Notes under the pieces: generated by a model
What the model was told of the DNA's origin: nothing
Database searches by the model: none
What the model saw: the letters and a program-made list of their open reading frames with translations, nothing else
Program-made: the position numbers and the translations under genes
Source: Pseudomonas sp. PSE14
Lineage (GTDB): Bacteria > Pseudomonadota > Gammaproteobacteria > Pseudomonadales > Pseudomonadaceae
Length of the DNA: 64,000 nt
Assembly (NCBI RefSeq): GCF_029203285.1
Contig: NZ_CP115669.1
Span: 3,596,001-3,660,000, forward strand
Reading direction: 5' to 3'
Part shown: positions 38,849-46,282 of the stretch, piece after piece
Position numbering within the stretch: the stretch's first letter is position 1
How the letters are laid out: every line of letters starts with the position of its first letter

Positions 38849-39749
38849 CTTGGCCGGTCTGCGCTGGCGCGACCGCCTCCTCCTGAGACTCCCCGCTTCG
38901 TGGATCGAACGCGCGGGCTTGCTTTCCTGGGGACTCAAAAGCCTGTTCAGCGCAACCACCCGCTGGAATGGCCGACTGCGCTACGAGTGGGGAAGCGATA
39001 GAGTCTCACTCGACCCTGGCGATGCCTGGCGCACCATGGCCAGCGAAGAGATCGAGCACCTGATCGACCGACGTATGCATCTGGGCAGGCTCTACGGAAT
39101 TGGCAATCACTGGCCGGAACTGGAATCGACAGCGCAGGAACTGGCCTCAGTCATCGCCAGAATTCATCGGGACAGTCCGGGCCGGCCGGTCATTGTTTCG
39201 CCGTTCCACTATGTGTCCGAGTACGCCAACATTTATGTCGTCGATGCGCTGCGCGCGGCACTGAACCTGACGGAGCTTGCCGTCGTATCCGGTAGCCCTC
39301 GGGAAGGCTACGGCCACCAGGAAGACGTCCTGATTCCCGGCCTGCGCATACTGCATACCCTCGATGAGAACAACCGGTCTGCCCTCGGGTTACGCCTGCT
39401 TCGCGCGCTGAAACAGGCCGGCGCTGCCGTGCTGTTCAGCGATGTGCCGCCCCACATGATGCAGCGCTTCCCCATGGAAACCGTCGAAGTCTCGATGCTG
39501 GGCCGCCCCGCACGCATTCACCGCGGGGTATTCAGCATCGGCGGTCACGTCGATGCGGTACTGCTGTGCTTTCACCTCACCTTCAAGCAGGGGCGATTCG
39601 GCCACCGGAGCTTCGCTCCCATCGAACTGCGTTCGCACGACGCCCCTCAGCAGGTTGCGAACTACATCGAGCAGGCATACCAGACCGCCTATCCGAACTG
39701 GATCCTTGCCGATCACCCTTCCCGCTATGGCTTCGCCCCTGTCAAGTAA
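38832..39749 (+). CDS. protein of unknown function in the peptide-export operon
   Basis: This encodes 305 residues from ATG 38832, overlapping the TolC gene by 17 nt, so it belongs to the same operon. No signal peptide or clear membrane helix is seen. The order of motifs weakly recalls LpxL/HtrB-type acyltransferases: VIVSPFHYVSEYANI in the position of the H-x4-D/E motif, AGAAVLFSDVPPHMM, and a C-terminal NWILADHPSRYG like the usual W-x-H-R-R end. However, the spacing here is H-x3-E and no family assignment is safe. It could modify the peptide, confer self-protection or alter the envelope. Confidence 0.6.
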   Translation: MPAKTDLAGLRWRDRLLLRLPASWIERAGLLSWGLKSLFSATTRWNGRLRYEWGSDRVSLDPGDAWRTMASEEIEHLIDRRMHLGRLYGIGNHWPELESTAQELASVIARIHRDSPGRPVIVSPFHYVSEYANIYVVDALRAALNLTELAVVSGSPREGYGHQEDVLIPGLRILHTLDENNRSALGLRLLRALKQAGAAVLFSDVPPHMMQRFPMETVEVSMLGRPARIHRGVFSIGGHVDAVLLCFHLTFKQGRFGHRSFAPIELRSHDAPQQVANYIEQAYQTAYPNWILADHPSRYGFAPVK

Positions 39750-40059
39750 GCCCGACTCAAGGCAACACGCCCCCTATGCGCTCCCGCGCAAGGCCAACGA
39801 ACAGGACTACAGCCGGTTCCACGACATGCGCCCATGTCCATTCCCCTATCTCCGCGGGAACAAGAAATTTCCTAATAGGCAGGATTTTTTCTCGGACAGA
39901 CCCGACACGGACAAGCCGGTCAAACTCTTGAGGCCTATTCACCTCGGCGTTCTTCCCACGCTACCGAGTTTCCCAAGCCTGCATCAGTCGAGGCGGCATC
40001 AGCCCAGCCAAGTTCATGCGCATCGGCCGTCACGCTGTTTACCCTTAAGGAGCACCATC
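39750..40059. other. intergenic region before the adhesin gene
   Basis: This is 310 bp between the unknown protein and the adhesin gene. No convincing gene, terminator or known motif was found. An AAGGAG site at 40047-40052 serves the adhesin. The plus-strand frame is open throughout, but its translation looks like non-coding GC-rich sequence. Confidence 0.5.
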
Positions 40060-41181
40060 ATGACAACAAGGAACATCAAAGGCCGCAGAGCAATTCGTAG
40101 CGTCCGGGTCGCCGCGATCGGCACTATGCTCGTGGCATTGTCAGGTAGCTGGAGCCTCGAATCCCACGCTGCAGTGACCTGCACCTTCAATGGTCCTGCT
40201 TCCGAGAGTTTTACCTTTCCGGGCCCCATTTCCGTGCCCCGTGACAATGCCACGCCTGTTCCCTTGACCAGTTGGGTGATCGGGCAAGCCCAAACGAATA
40301 TCTACACCTGCACTATAAGCAACAGTGAGGATGGAGGAGGGATCGGAATTAAGTTCCCAACTCAAGAACAAGCGGGTACTTATTCGGAAGGTGGCATTGC
40401 CTACAAGGTCTTCAAGACTGGCTTGGACGGCGTTGGAGTCATTTATGGATTCCGCATTTATTCGGCAGGTAATAACTGCGACAAGAATGGATTCATCAAT
40501 GGTTGGAACCCATATGCCACCGGCTCAGGTACCGTTTCATACAGTGATCGGTACTGCGGAGATCTATCGCCTGAGGGCAGCACTTACAATTTCGGTGCTC
40601 AATTACAGTTCCGACTGATCAAGACGGGAAAAATCGCTGCCGGTAATACTCCCCTCCTGACTCTCACTTACACGGCACAGGGAACCAATAGGGTTTATTC
40701 CACCGCGGTCGGCAGCAAGAGCTACATCATCAATCCCGTGAACTTCCAGACGCTGGCCTGCACCGCCGAAGGAGGGGACGTCATGCTGGACGACGTGCAC
40801 AAGGGCGCATTCGCCTCGGCCATCACCCTCAAGACCAAACCCTTCCAGTTCACCTTGCGGAACTGCCCGGCCGGGATGAATACCATCCAGTATCAACTCG
40901 ACCCGATCGGCAGCATCATCAGCGCCACCAACGGCACCTTCCAGAACGCCTCAGGCGCCGACATGGCCCAGGGCGTTGGGTTGCGCATCACCGACGAGTC
41001 CAATACCTCGCCAATCCGCTTCGGCGACTCCAGTTACGTGGTGCAGAACTATGACCCGAGCGCGGGAAACCAGACACTTCCCATCAAAATGAACGTTTCC
41101 TACTACCGCACCGGCACGGCCGAACAAGTCACTGGCGGCCTGGTCAGGGGCATCGCGCAGTTGACCCTGTTCTATCTGTGA
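40060..41181 (+). CDS. fimbrial-type tip adhesin (solitary)
   Basis: This encodes 373 residues from ATG 40060 with AAGGAG upstream. A signal peptide covers ~1-36 (ending ESHA). The mature N-terminal ~195 residues would be the receptor-binding domain; it contains paired cysteines (VTCTFN, YTCTIS, NNCDKN, RYCGDL). The C-terminal ~160 residues look like a chaperone-usher pilin domain, with a Cys pair (LACTAEG, RNCPAG), GVGLRITDESNTSPIRFGDS and the end VRGIAQLTLFYL resembling the beta-zipper donor strand. A pilus tip adhesin normally lies with chaperone, usher and major-pilin genes; none is in this window. DNA at 40270-40720 is AT-richer than the flanks. The partner operon may be elsewhere. Confidence 0.75.
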   Translation: MTTRNIKGRRAIRSVRVAAIGTMLVALSGSWSLESHAAVTCTFNGPASESFTFPGPISVPRDNATPVPLTSWVIGQAQTNIYTCTISNSEDGGGIGIKFPTQEQAGTYSEGGIAYKVFKTGLDGVGVIYGFRIYSAGNNCDKNGFINGWNPYATGSGTVSYSDRYCGDLSPEGSTYNFGAQLQFRLIKTGKIAAGNTPLLTLTYTAQGTNRVYSTAVGSKSYIINPVNFQTLACTAEGGDVMLDDVHKGAFASAITLKTKPFQFTLRNCPAGMNTIQYQLDPIGSIISATNGTFQNASGADMAQGVGLRITDESNTSPIRFGDSSYVVQNYDPSAGNQTLPIKMNVSYYRTGTAEQVTGGLVRGIAQLTLFYL

Positions 41182-41507
41182 TCCTCGCTGCTTTACCACA
41201 GGGAAGAGGCATCTCTGATCTCTGAATGCCCGTTCATGGCAGAACAGCCCTCTCTGATTTCGGCGACGACTTCCCGCGGCGGCATACCGTCCTACAAGCC
41301 AGGGTTAGCGGTGGACAAGCTACGCTGCACGAATCGCCCGGATACGGGATAATCCCGCCACCCTGGACGTGCATCACCCGGCGTTGCCGGCGTCCTTGCT
41401 GACGTACAAGCGCAAGGTGCACTGACAATGCCCCGGACTCGCGCCCCAGGACACCACGGATCGAGGCCCGGCCAACCGCCGAGCCGCCCCTGACGAGAGA
41501 AAGACAG
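41182..41507. other. intergenic region before yggL
   Basis: This is 326 bp with no convincing gene on either strand. A GAGAGAAAG site directly before 41508 serves yggL. Nothing else is recognised. Confidence 0.5.
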
Positions 41508-41858
41508 ATGAAATACCTCACCCCCGAACAAATGGCCAAACCGCGCAAGCGCCGCCTGCAGAAGAAGCTGCGTCTGGGCGAGTTCCAGGAGTTCGGTTTC
41601 AGCCTTGAAGTGAACTACAGCGGCGACCTGGATGATGTGCTCGACCAGTGGATCTCCTTCGTTGAATCCGAGGGCTGGGTCTTCGTCGGTGGCGCCACTG
41701 AAGAGGGCGAGTTCACCGGCTACCTGTGCCTGAACGCTGTCGGCAGCCTGACCGAAGCCGACCGCGAAACCACCCGCCTGTGGCTGGAAAAGCAGTCCTG
41801 GGCCAAGTCCTTCGAACTGGGCGAACTGAGCGACTGCTGGCACGGACTGTTCGAGTAA
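41508..41858 (+). CDS. yggL: YggL family 50S ribosome-associated protein
   Basis: This encodes 116 residues. A basic N-terminus (PRKRRLQKKLRLGEFQEFGF) and the acidic DUF469 core (VNYSGDLDDVLDQWISFVES and SLTEADRETTRLWLEKQSW) match E. coli YggL in size and layout. E. coli YggL is reported as a 50S-subunit-associated protein; its role is poorly known. It is convergent with the Roadblock operon. Confidence 0.9.
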   Translation: MKYLTPEQMAKPRKRRLQKKLRLGEFQEFGFSLEVNYSGDLDDVLDQWISFVESEGWVFVGGATEEGEFTGYLCLNAVGSLTEADRETTRLWLEKQSWAKSFELGELSDCWHGLFE

Positions 41859-41874
41859 GCGTCGCGCCAGGGAT

Positions 41875-41907
41875 GGCGCGGGCGGGCCTCCCCAGCCCAC
41901 CCGCGCC
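41875..41907. terminator. GC-rich hairpin between convergent genes
   Basis: GGCGCGGGCGGGC (41875-41887) pairs with GCCCACCCGCGCC (41895-41907) with a single mismatch and a 7-nt loop. No T-run follows. The position between the ends of yggL and the Roadblock operon suggests a two-way stop. Confidence 0.5.
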
Positions 41908-41919
41908 CACCTTGATCCC

Positions 41920-42279
41920 TCAGATCACCACCTGCCCCTCGACTTCCTGCAGCTTGCGCCGCGCCAGCGCCAGGTTGGCCTTCACCTTGTCCAGCACGTA
42001 GTACATGAACACGCCCTCGTGTTTCACCATCGGGCGGATGATGTGGTACTGCTTGCCAAGGGTGATCAGGATGTCCTCGATCACGTCATTGAGCGCCAAA
42101 GACTTCATGGTCTTGAGCTTGGCGCGCACCACCTCGGTATTGCCCGCCGCCGCCAGTTCCAGGTCCACCCCGCTGCCCGCCTGCCCCAGCAGCATGCCAC
42201 TCTTGGCGTCCACCACCGCCGAAGCCAGGGCCCCATCGAGATTCAGCAGTTCGTCCAATGATTGTTGCAGTGCAGCCAT
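41920..42279 (-). CDS. Roadblock/LC7 domain protein (second of two)
   Basis: This encodes 119 residues from ATG 42279, with GGAG 8 nt upstream. The fold pattern is helix-strand-strand-helix-strands: LDELLNLDGALASAVVDAKS, GMLLGQAGSG, IEDILITLGKQYHIIRPM and VFMYYVLDKVKANLALARRK. This is typical of the Roadblock/LC7 (MglB-like) superfamily. Such proteins dimerise and regulate small GTPases. It is the last gene of a four-gene operon that also encodes a GTPase. The 70-nt gap to the preceding gene is the largest in the operon. Confidence 0.8.
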   Translation of the reverse strand: MAALQQSLDELLNLDGALASAVVDAKSGMLLGQAGSGVDLELAAAGNTEVVRAKLKTMKSLALNDVIEDILITLGKQYHIIRPMVKHEGVFMYYVLDKVKANLALARRKLQEVEGQVVI

Positions 42280-42349
42280 AGTGATTGCTCCTTGAGTGCG
42301 CGTCATGTTGTAGAGCCCCTCGGCCGCGCATGCCGAAAGGCGGTTCGTA

Positions 42350-42760
42350 TCAACTCGCCAATGAGAGGTCCGAAAGCCGCATGGCCGTGCGCTTGGCCTG
42401 GTAGAGCACCTGGCCGAGCATCTCTTCGCGGTCAGCCACCAGGTTGAGGATCATCGGGTAGCGCGGGTGCGGAATGTCGACGATGACGATGTAGCCTTCG
42501 CTCGCCTCGACGATCACGTTCTGGTGCGGCCCCACCTCGCTTTCCTGGCCGACCATCGCCCCCAGGGCGGAGATCGAGCAGGCCATGGCCGCCAGCTTGG
42601 AGACCTCCATCCCATTGGCGGCGCGGGAAGCCACTTCGAAGCCATCCGTGGTGGCAATTACCACGGCATTCAGCCGTCCCAGACTGGCGGTGAGCTCGTC
42701 CAGTGCCTGATCGGCAACCAGGCGCAACTGCTCCGGCAAATTCATCAATACGCTTTCCAT
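42350..42760 (-). CDS. Roadblock/LC7 domain protein (first of two)
   Basis: This encodes 136 residues from ATG 42760 with GGGAG upstream; the longer frame upstream belongs to the GTPase region and is rejected. The Roadblock pattern is clear: LDELTASLGRLNAVVIATTD, GFEVASRAANGMEVSKLAAM, GHVE-like strands in NVIVEASEGYIVIVDIPHPR, and the C-terminal helix LGQVLYQAKRTAMRLSDL. By analogy with MglB it may act as GTPase-activating or scaffold partner of the protein encoded upstream. Only 10 nt separate it from the GTPase stop. Confidence 0.85.
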   Translation of the reverse strand: MESVLMNLPEQLRLVADQALDELTASLGRLNAVVIATTDGFEVASRAANGMEVSKLAAMACSISALGAMVGQESEVGPHQNVIVEASEGYIVIVDIPHPRYPMILNLVADREEMLGQVLYQAKRTAMRLSDLSLAS

Positions 42761-42770
42761 GGTCACTCCC

Positions 42771-43301
42771 TCAGGCCACCGTGCATTCCAGTTGCAGCAA
42801 CAGCAAATCGAGCAACATGCGCACCTGCCCCGCCTCGCGGACGTCCACTTCCACCACTGGGCAGGGATGACCGGCCTGCGCCAGGAGCGCTGCGTAGTCA
42901 TCCAGCCCAGGACTGGGATGCCCGACCAGGCGGCCCACTCCGACCACGCAGGCGGTAGTGCCGATACAATCGGCGAAACCTTTGAGATAGACGCGCAAGT
43001 CGCCCAGCGGATCGGGCCGAGAGTTGTCGATCAGGATCACCAGCCCCAACGCGCCACGGGCAAGAATGCTCCACATGAAGGCGAAGCGTGCCTGGCCCGG
43101 CGTGCCGTACAAACGCAGGCGCTCGTCCGGGCCCAGCGCCACCTCGCCGTAGTCCAGGCCGACCGTGGTGTGTGATTTGTCCAGGCTCGGGTCGTTGTTC
43201 TGCACATCGGTGCTGATCGGCTCGATGTCGCTGATGGCAGCAATGGCGGTGGTCTTGCCGGCTCCCATGGTGCCGGTGAAGAGAATCTTGTACTCCTTCA
43301 T
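42771..43301 (-). CDS. MglA-like small GTPase of a Roadblock operon
   Basis: This encodes 176 residues from ATG 43301 with GGGGAGG upstream. The start overlaps the stop of the preceding gene. Walker A is GTMGAGKT (10-17). The switch I region has TTVGLDYGEV with the conserved Thr. Switch II reads LYGTPGQARF, so the usual Asp of DxxG is replaced, as in MglA-type GTPases. No N/TKxD motif is visible (VVGVGRLVG stands in that place), so base specificity may be relaxed. MglA proteins set cell polarity and control motility. The pairing with two Roadblock proteins supports that class. Confidence 0.85.
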   Translation of the reverse strand: MKEYKILFTGTMGAGKTTAIAAISDIEPISTDVQNNDPSLDKSHTTVGLDYGEVALGPDERLRLYGTPGQARFAFMWSILARGALGLVILIDNSRPDPLGDLRVYLKGFADCIGTTACVVGVGRLVGHPSPGLDDYAALLAQAGHPCPVVEVDVREAGQVRMLLDLLLLQLECTVA

Positions 43302-43894
43302 CGGCTGGCCTCCCCGGAGCCACCCAGACCCAGGTGCCGACGAATCCGCGCCAGCAGCCCCAGGGGGGCGGTAGCAGGCTTGCTGGCAGGCGGCGATGGG
43401 CTTTCGCTGCGCAACAGTACCCCTTGTTCGGCCATCAGGCGGATGAATACTTCGGCCACGCCTCTCGCGACTCCGGAGCGCTCGCACAGCTCCTCCAGGT
43501 TCATGCTCCGCGCGCACAGCAAGGTCGCCAGGCGAACATAACGGACATCGCTCTGGAGCACCGCAGCGGCAGGCCATTGCTTGAGTCGCAAGGCCTCGCC
43601 GCCGACCTCCGCCGGCCGGTGTGCAATGGCACGGGCGGCGCGCTCCAGGCACTCGAACACCTCGCTGGCACGCAGGGGCCAGTGCACCCACAACGCTTCG
43701 CCAACGACGGTGCGAAACTGGACCCGTGACTCGCGCTCATCGCTCTCGATCAGCAGGTCGGCCTGACCGCCCTCGACGTGCAACCAGCTTGCCAGCGTGC
43801 GGCCGCTGAGCAGGCCGACGATGGACTTGAAGACCACCTGATCACGCAATGCCATACGGGCGAACCCGTAGGTGTATTGAATTGGCTGATTCAT
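43298..43894 (-). CDS. unknown protein heading the GTPase/Roadblock operon (DUF4388-like?)
   Basis: This encodes 198 residues from ATG 43894. The N-terminal half has beta-rich features (KSIVGLLSGRTLASWLHVEG, QADLLIESDERESRVQFRTV) that recall the DUF4388/PATAN type of effector domain. The C-terminal half has a winged-helix-like segment (YVRLATLLCARSMNLEELCE, then SGVARGVAEVFIRLMAEQGV). A Pro-rich linker and a basic end (LLARIRRHLGLGG) follow. Operons joining such proteins with a GTPase and Roadblock proteins occur in several Proteobacteria. The gene lies directly under a c-di-GMP riboswitch. The family call is tentative. Confidence 0.55.
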   Translation of the reverse strand: MNQPIQYTYGFARMALRDQVVFKSIVGLLSGRTLASWLHVEGGQADLLIESDERESRVQFRTVVGEALWVHWPLRASEVFECLERAARAIAHRPAEVGGEALRLKQWPAAAVLQSDVRYVRLATLLCARSMNLEELCERSGVARGVAEVFIRLMAEQGVLLRSESPSPPASKPATAPLGLLARIRRHLGLGGSGEASR

Positions 43895-44013
43895 CGGCGG
43901 CGCACTCCCTGAGGCCTACAGCACCATCAACCCAGCACAACACTGAACAGGGCACCGGGACGTGGGGAGTTTGCCGAGCGCACGGCTCGCAGAAGGCACG
44001 GACGAACGTCCGG

Positions 44014-44099
44014 CCAGCTTGGCAACCCCGCGGTCATGGCTCTTTCGAGCTTTAGATCGGTGGCTTTGCGTCCCTGGCTTTCGCACAGGTTTGCCCTGG
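44014..44099 (-). ncRNA. cyclic-di-GMP-I (GEMM) riboswitch aptamer
   Basis: Read on the minus strand, this contains the GEMM-I landmarks in order: CCAGGGCAAACC, a P1b stem capped by a GAAA tetraloop, GGACGCAAAGCC, a second stem opening CTAAAGCTC and closing GAGCCATGA (tetraloop-receptor side), then CGCGGGGTTGCC, and a closing CTGG that pairs with the first CCAG. The middle G of the GGG (equivalent to G20 of the Vibrio cholerae Vc2 aptamer) and the A after ACGC (A47) are kept. This predicts c-di-GMP rather than cGAMP binding. The aptamer ends about 120 nt before the ATG of the GTPase/Roadblock operon. A small CGGAC/GTCCG hairpin follows without a T-run, so the output mode is unclear. Confidence 0.9.
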
Positions 44100-44150
44100 T
44101 CAATTGGTTCTCAGCGTAGTACGCATGTCCCAATCGCCAAGCCCAAAAAA

Positions 44151-44166
44151 CGTGATACCCATCACA
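44151..44166 (-). promoter_or_regulatory. Vfr/CRP-like binding site
   Basis: The minus strand reads TGTGATGGGTATCACG, matching the TGTGA-N6-TCACA core at all but one base. It lies about 50 bp upstream of the 5' end of the c-di-GMP aptamer, a plausible activator position for that promoter. The MATE gene on the other strand is about 180 bp away. The assignment is by sequence only. Confidence 0.6.
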
Positions 44167-44347
44167 CTAATTTCGGAAATATCTCTAACTTGATTTCTTG
44201 ACGGATGAAGAAAATCCATGAGTCAGAAGTGGTCCGGCACAGGCACGGCCACGAGGGTTACGCTAGGCTTTCCCTCAGCACACCCTACCGGCACGGGTGC
44301 ACTCGATTCCCAAAACAGGCCGGAAGCTCACTGCCTCCAAGGACGCC

Positions 44348-45673
44348 ATGCTAGAGCGCCAGCGCCTCCAGAACATTCTCAGTCTGGGCCTGCCGATCAT
44401 CGGCGGAATGCTCAGCCAGAGCCTGCTCAACCTGGTGGATGCCGCGATGGTCGGTCATCTGGGCGAAAAGTCCCTGGCCGGCGTCGGCATCGGTAGCTAC
44501 GCCAATTTCGTCGCGATCTCCCTGGTGATGGGCCTCGGCGCCGGCGTGCAGGCGCTGGTGGCGCGGCGCCGAGGTGAAGGTCGCACCGACGAGCAGGCGG
44601 CGCCACTCAATTGCGGCCTGCTGGTGGCGCTGGGGCTGTCGCTGCCGATCACCCTGATCTGCCTGCTGTTCGCCGAACCCATCGTTCGCGCCCTGTCCAA
44701 CGATCCCGACGTGCTGACGGTCGGCATCCCCTATTTCGAGTGGCGCGCGCTGTCGGTGCTCGCGGTGGGGCTGAACTTCTCCTTCCGCGGCTACTGGAAC
44801 GGCACGCGCCGCTCAGGCATGTACATGCGCACGCTGGTGGTGATGCACCTGGCCAACGCGGCGATCAGCTACAGCCTGATCCACGGTCTGTTCGGCCTGC
44901 CACGCATGGGCGCCATGGGTAGCGGGCTGGGCACCACCCTGGCGCTCTACCTGGGCTCATCGATCTACGCCTGGATCACCTGGCGCGACGCCCACTCCCA
45001 AGGCTTCCGCCCACGTCTGCCGAGCGAGCGCGACATCCGCGTGATGCTACGTCTGTCACTGCCCAACTCGCTGCAGCAGTTCTTCTTCGCCGCCGGCATC
45101 ACCCTACTGTTCTGGATCATCGCCCAGGTCGGCACCCGCGAGCTGGCGGTGGCCCACGTGCTGATCAACCTGGCGCTGTTCCTGATCCTCCCCGGTATCG
45201 GGCTGGGCATGGCCGCCACCACCCTGGTCAGCCAGAGCATGGGCGAACGCGACTTCGACAGCGCCCACCGCTGGGGCTGGGACGTGGTGAAGGTCGCCGC
45301 CTGCGGCTTGGCGCTGCTCGGCTCGCCATTCTGGCTGTTCCCCGAAGCCATCCTGCGGCTGTTCGTCAGCGACCCCGCGCTGATCGAGCTGGGCCGCCTG
45401 CCGCTGACCCTGACCGGGCTGGGTATGGTGATCGACGCCACCGCGCTGGTGCTCACCCAGGCCCTGCTCGGCGCCGGCGCCACCCGCACGGTGATGGCAG
45501 TCAGCCTGGGCAACCAGTGGCTGTTCTTCCTGCCGCTGGCCTATCTGGTAGGCCCGGTCCTCGGCGGCGGCCTGCTGGCGATCTGGAGCATGCAAATTCT
45601 CCAACGCGGGCTGGCTTCGGTGATCTTCGCGATGATGTGGCAGAAGCGCGAATGGACCCAGATCGAACTCTAG
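44348..45673 (+). CDS. MATE family multidrug/sodium antiporter
   Basis: This encodes 441 residues from ATG 44348 with AAGGA upstream; an upstream GTG at 44297 is less likely. Twelve hydrophobic helices form two MatE repeats. The first repeat opens with ILSLGLPIIGGMLSQSLLNL and VDAAMVGHLGEKSLAGVGIG; the second with LSLPNSLQQFFFAAGITLLF and LPGIGLGMAATTLVSQSMGE. It is of the NorM type, using sodium or proton gradients to extrude cationic compounds. The substrate is unknown. Confidence 0.9.
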   Translation: MLERQRLQNILSLGLPIIGGMLSQSLLNLVDAAMVGHLGEKSLAGVGIGSYANFVAISLVMGLGAGVQALVARRRGEGRTDEQAAPLNCGLLVALGLSLPITLICLLFAEPIVRALSNDPDVLTVGIPYFEWRALSVLAVGLNFSFRGYWNGTRRSGMYMRTLVVMHLANAAISYSLIHGLFGLPRMGAMGSGLGTTLALYLGSSIYAWITWRDAHSQGFRPRLPSERDIRVMLRLSLPNSLQQFFFAAGITLLFWIIAQVGTRELAVAHVLINLALFLILPGIGLGMAATTLVSQSMGERDFDSAHRWGWDVVKVAACGLALLGSPFWLFPEAILRLFVSDPALIELGRLPLTLTGLGMVIDATALVLTQALLGAGATRTVMAVSLGNQWLFFLPLAYLVGPVLGGGLLAIWSMQILQRGLASVIFAMMWQKREWTQIEL

Positions 45674-45733
45674 CGGCTATTTTTCCAGGAGCAGGTTTCC
45701 TGGAGCCAGGCTCTGAGATAGGAGGTGCGAACG

Positions 45734-45949
45734 ATGGACGATCAACAGAACAAGCCGCCAAGCTTCTGGCAGATGCTGCACAGCGTGCTGGCCGCCGCCT
45801 TCGGCGTGCAGAGCGGGAAGAATCGCGCGCGCGATTTCACCCAGGGCAAACCCAGCCATTTCATCGCCATGGGCATCCTGTTCACGCTGATCTTCGTATT
45901 GCTGCTCTATGCCTTGGTGCAGGTGGTGCTGCATTTCGCCGGGGTCTAG
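45734..45949 (+). CDS. DUF2970 small membrane protein
   Basis: This encodes 71 residues from ATG 45734 with AGGAGGT upstream. The N-terminal amphipathic part (FWQMLHSVLAAAFGVQSGKN and a DF motif) is followed by one transmembrane helix (IAMGILFTLIFVLLLYALVQ). This is the DUF2970 layout. The function is unknown. Confidence 0.8.
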   Translation: MDDQQNKPPSFWQMLHSVLAAAFGVQSGKNRARDFTQGKPSHFIAMGILFTLIFVLLLYALVQVVLHFAGV

Positions 45950-46011
45950 GAAGGCAGGCTGAAAAAGGCAAGGCACCAGGCGGGCCGCAGCGCGACCCGC
46001 CGGCACCGCTG

Positions 46012-46125
46012 TCACTGATGGCTGACCCAGTACACCGCCGTGGCAACCACCAGCAGGATCAGGACGAACGCGGCACGCGCATCGACGACGCTGTCGCTGG
46101 TCTTGTTGGACGACTCTTCGCTCAT
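46012..46125 (-). CDS. 37-residue small membrane protein
   Basis: ATG 46125 has a good GGGGGAA site upstream. The frame encodes a hydrophilic, Ser-rich start (MSEESSNKTSDSVVDAR) and a single transmembrane helix (AAFVLILLVVATAVYWVSHQ), ending at TGA 46012. It is too short for routine gene calling. The strong ribosome binding site and clean helix support it. It lies between the DUF2970 gene and a thioesterase gene. The function is unknown. Confidence 0.65.
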   Translation of the reverse strand: MSEESSNKTSDSVVDARAAFVLILLVVATAVYWVSHQ

Positions 46126-46282
46126 GCTTCCCCCATGTTCTCGTTATTGGCTGAAGGACCACACCCGAGAGTTAAGACCAGCTCCGCCCTCCCCTCAAGC
46201 GACCGCCCCTTTCCGCGATGCCGCCAAAGCCGTTAGGCTGCGGCTTCGACAAGAACAAGCGAAAAGAAACAAAGGAAGGGCC

